From the NCBI GenBank assembly GCA_026874595.1, contig CM049306.1:97705642-97769641 (forward strand): a stretch of DNA of 64,000 nt, written 5' to 3'. The position numbers and the translations under genes were made by a program. The notes beneath the pieces were generated by a model. That model had not been told where the DNA came from and ran no database searches. It worked only from the letters and a program-made list of their open reading frames with translations. Each line of letters opens with the position of its first letter. Position 1 is the stretch's first letter. This document shows positions 62,516-64,000 of the stretch, one piece after another. This DNA comes from Sipunculus nudus (taxonomy: Eukaryota > Annelida > Sipuncula > Golfingiida > Sipunculidae).

Positions 62516-64000
62516 GAACTGCCTTTTTTTTTGTTAATATCACTTTTATTTATTATTTCTAATGGAATAATCCAAAGGAATTCTGTCACAGTGCATGGGG
62601 ATATCCATTTCTTCACTTGTAGCCCATTGGTAGTCAATCCAGGAACTTTTGTTTAAAATAAAAGCAAAAATACTTGAAAAATAAGGAATTGTTGGTAGTG
62701 CCACAAGTCTTGAGAAACAGTGTTAAGACCTTCAAGATCAACAAGCAAACATATTTCAGGAAAATCCATTGAGTCTGCCCTTCTACTAAATATAGTGTAA
62801 ATGTATGAGGTGCTGAAATCTGTTGTTCACATGAAACTTGGAGGACACAGTTTACAGTGACCTAATTTAGAAATTTCATAGAGGACCTTTAAGCAAGTTA
62901 AGTTTGATTTCCTGGATCTTACAGTTGTAACTTGTGCCCTGTTAACAGATGGACAGACAGCCTGACAGAAGATACACAAAGACCAATCTGATTTTCAGTC
63001 AGCTGAGCTAAAAGCTTATGCTGAAGACAACAGCATATATCAGACTTTTGTGAAAATATTTGTTTTTCTTTAAAGAATGGTCTTTGGCCTATTATTTGCA
63101 AGCCTATTCAGTCAGGATGTGTGTAGAATTTACATTATAAACATGCGTTATTCCACTAACAAATTATACCCCTTGTGATCTCAGCATAATACAAAGCTAC
63201 TGTACGATGTGGTGTATTACATTTTCATTTGATCAAATAATTATGAAACAACAATGATAGGCGAGTCATCATGTATGTCTATGAGACTAGGGTAATCAAA
63301 CATATTTGATGCTTTGAAATCTCAGGCTCTATGATTAAAAGTGAAATTTGATTAAATTAGCAGCAATTTCTCTCTTCATATTTAGACGCCTCAGATGTCT
63401 ATATGGAGGGACAGTCTATGATTCGGTACTGATCATAGTTCATGGAAAGATGAGTTGTTGTAATTAATACTTTGTCCCTGAAATAAGAGCCAGTTGATAA
63501 TTACTTGCAAACAAGCATAAAGTTAAGATACACATGCCATAGCTTTGAAACTTTTGAGAAGTTTAAATTTACACAAAGATTTATAAAAATGACCAAATGT
63601 ATTCCAATATGCTGCTACAAACTTGGTTTAAGACAGCTGTCTTAAGTATCACATGTAAAGTAGCAGCTAATCAGTTACCCACAGATGATCAACCCAATCA
63701 TATAAAACATATTATTAAAGGCAAACAATCCCATAAGGCCATTTCTCGTAACAGACACTGCAGGTGCAGCAGTCCATGTAACAAATTTTTAAATTATATT
63801 TTTCCTTTGGGACAAGCCCCAGGTTTGTTTTAATTTGACTGTCTCCCTGCTTCAATGAAAATGTACACACTGTCTGGTAGTGGTGTTCCAATTAATATAT
63901 TATATCAATAATTGGTCGTTTTCTTTCATAACTGATTAAATCAATTTAATTTTTTAATAATCGATCACAAACAATTATGTATTGCAAAATAGTCCTGTCA
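62516..64000. other. AT-rich right flank
   Basis: 62640-63015 holds a more diverged relative of block B (GGTAGTGCCACAAGTCTTGAG, then GACCAATCTGATTTTCAGTC and AGCTGAGCTAAAA), quoted in parts. Beyond that no gene is recognised; the plus frame at 63597-63833 has no known features. Confidence 0.4.

Overview
The window is eukaryotic: AT-rich, gene-poor and full of repeats. Introns have canonical GT...AG borders and no operon-like packing is seen. Arrays built on TGACCTTTGACCT units, tRNA-derived SINE-like units and a GGATCCA-ended MITE suggest a marine invertebrate, most likely a mollusc; the species cannot be named from sequence alone. CpG is scarce in most of the window but well kept between about 18.96 and 23.05 kb, which reads as an unmethylated promoter region in an otherwise methylated, CpG-depleted genome.

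The best-supported gene is on the plus strand: a Golgi-type type II membrane protein with two glycosyltransferase-like domains. Its two large coding exons are at 34453-35337 and 35913-36615. I propose a short first coding exon at 19245-19297 in the CpG-rich region. It joins in frame across a 15.2-kb intron and supplies a basic cytoplasmic tail in front of the membrane anchor, giving a predicted protein of 546 residues. If that first exon is wrong, an ATG at 34442 gives 532 residues.

On the minus strand one exon at 47504-47605 is clearly MON2 (Sec7/BIG-related endosome-Golgi trafficking protein). No neighbouring MON2 exon was found, so either its introns are very large, with the glycosyltransferase gene nested antisense in one of them, or this is an isolated fragment. 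Weaker minus-strand candidates are an unrecognised exon at 2972-3118, a RET-like cadherin-domain segment at 53997-54254 and a possible exon cut by the left edge.

The rest is mostly repeats. Left to right: a TA microsatellite and a 145-bp repeat (7.4-8.1 kb); a 30-bp minisatellite passing into a 56-bp one (14.6-15.5 kb); a ~360-bp tandem repeat with ACCTGT/ACAGGT palindromes (22.9-24.35 kb); two elements with GTATCCCCAGACAAA-type ends (27.6-32.4 kb), the second carrying a 289-bp dimeric array rich in nuclear-receptor half-sites; a SINE-like unit (33.1 kb); a 145-bp array (46.06-46.86 kb); a MITE (50.5 kb); a second SINE-like unit (52.4 kb); and a mosaic of duplicated repeat blocks (55.8-63.0 kb). 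Most short ORFs here are open by chance or lie in repeats.
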